From assembly GCA_028289375.1 (NCBI GenBank), contig JANQQK010000036.1, forward strand, positions 1-63,681: a DNA stretch of 63,681 nt, written 5' to 3'. Of the stretch, positions 62,964 to 63,681 are shown one piece after another (the stretch's first letter is position 1; the number at the start of each line of letters is the position of its first letter). The notes beneath the pieces were generated by a model. It was not told the origin of the DNA. It saw only the letters and a list, made by a program, of their open reading frames with translations, and did not search any database. Position numbers and translations under genes: made by a program. Origin of the DNA: Phycisphaerae bacterium (GTDB lineage Bacteria > Planctomycetota > Phycisphaerae > UBA1845).

Positions 62964-63251
62964 TCGCACCTGAGGGGCGGAAGTCGCTCAGGTGCTGCTC
63001 TTTCTCAAGTGAACAGCGATTGTCGTCGTGGGAATGTGAGGCGGCATTGATCTGGAGCGTGAAGCGGTCTTCGGGCCGGTTCGGGTCATTGTCGTCTAAA
63101 CCGACGCTTATCGAAAGATGAGTGTCACCCAATTCGATCGGTCATGCCAGTGACTGGTCGGAGTTACATTCTTACGAACGCCAGTAAGTGTATGTAGCCC
63201 TTTTGTATCCAATCGTGATCGGTCTTCGGGCCGGTCGCGTGGAAACAATTT
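62964..63251 (+). promoter_or_regulatory. rRNA leader with antitermination-like elements
   Basis: The leader opens with a hairpin GCACCTGAG/CTCAGGTGC (62966-62974, 62987-62995) followed at once by TGCTCTTTCTCA (62996-63007), close to the boxA consensus TGCTCTTTAACA; this is the boxB-boxA order of rrn antitermination. Two copies of CGGTC-TTCG-GGCCG form UUCG-loop hairpins (63065-63078, 63220-63233), the second ending 18 bases before 16S. A further stem CTTAC/GTAAG lies at 63171-63188. Confidence 0.65.
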
Positions 63252-63681
63252 TAACTGAAGAGTTTGATCCTGGCTCAGAACGAACGCTGGCGGCGTGGCT
63301 AAGGCATGCAAGTCGAACGAAACTTATCATTGGGTAACCGACGGTAAGTTTAGTGGCGAACGGGTGAGGAATGCATGGGTAACGTGCCTCGGACTCAGGA
63401 ATAGCGGCGGGAGCTTGCTCCCTTTGCGAAAGTGCCGGTAATACCTGATAATCTCAAGGAATCGCATGGTTCTTTGGGCAAAGGTCCGCCGGTCCGAGAT
63501 CGACCCATGTCCTATCAGCTTGTTGGTGGGGTAATGGCCTACCAAGGCAACGACGGGTAGCGGGCGTGAGAGCGCGATCCGCCACATCGGGACTGAGACA
63601 CTGCCCGGACACCTACGGGTGGCTGCAGCAACGAATATTCCGCAATGGGCGCAAGCCTGACGGAGCGACGCCGCGTGCAGG
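63252..63681 (+). rRNA. 16S ribosomal RNA, 5' part
   Basis: The start is set by TGAAGAGTTTGATCC aligned with Escherichia coli numbering. The bacterial primer site AGAGTTTGATCCTGGCTCAG is exact (63259-63278). At the 338 region the sequence is ACACCTACGGGTGGCTGC (63609-63626), the perfect target of probe EUB338-II, which was designed for Planctomycetales. The gene runs off the window after about 430 bases, as expected where assembly stops at a repeated rRNA operon. Confidence 0.98.

Overview
The window reads as one end-to-end contig of high-GC bacterial chromosome. The 16S rRNA fragment at its right end carries an exact match to the target of the Planctomycetales probe EUB338-II (63609-63626). 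Several proteins are of kinds common in Planctomycetota: a HYExAFE-family protein, membrane proteins with a CPECG zinc ribbon, an M1-like peptidase with a WCE site, and a dcw cluster without ftsA/ftsZ. I infer a planctomycete, possibly of the Phycisphaerae side. MurE has the DNPR motif of meso-diaminopimelate ligases and a near-complete mur set is present, so a peptidoglycan wall is expected. No mobile element, prophage, CRISPR array or tRNA was recognised.

Layout. 1-9600: a di-haem lipoprotein cut by a fold-back at the window edge, a predicted tRNA-queuosine mannosyltransferase, three tiny membrane proteins, a HYExAFE protein with hisS, a lipoprotein with a YkgJ-type cysteine protein, rsmD with cca, and a lone fliN. 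9672-14446: a fatty-acid cluster read leftwards (rpmF, terminator, fabH, fabD, fabG, acpP, fabF) without plsX. 14612-18180: nth, a fused MoaD-MoaE, an O-methyltransferase, a DinB-like protein and Mrp. 18358-21953: a PhoR/PhoB-like pair, a Cys-tailed microprotein, a YfcE-like phosphodiesterase and a PEGA lipoprotein, closed by a strong terminator. 22038-29921: a thrombospondin-type-3 repeat surface protein, a zinc-ribbon membrane protein, a ROK kinase with serA, a degenerate receiver, and three integral membrane proteins.

30036-46141 is the dcw cluster on the minus strand, in transcription order mraZ, a 534-bp unexplained interval, rsmH, a LysM membrane protein, ftsL, ftsI, murE, murF, mraY, ftsW, murG, murC, murB, ddl, ftsQ. 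murD, ftsA and ftsZ are missing. 46549-51821 holds a lipoprotein with an HELQH site, a glycosyltransferase, an ABC exporter pair and miaA. 52068-52511 is a small heat-shock gene behind an excellent sigma-54 promoter.

52681-62779 holds a C45 hydrolase, a truncated secretin-like lipoprotein, an M1 peptidase, and a plus-strand set of a PilT-type ATPase, a membrane-anchored GspE/PilB-like protein that has lost its nucleotide-handling residues, and a CvpA-like membrane protein. This last set is the best candidate for an undescribed envelope system. 62930-63681 is a ribosomal RNA promoter, an antitermination-like leader and the first 430 bases of 16S rRNA. All start codons and functions are read from sequence alone; no database search was run.
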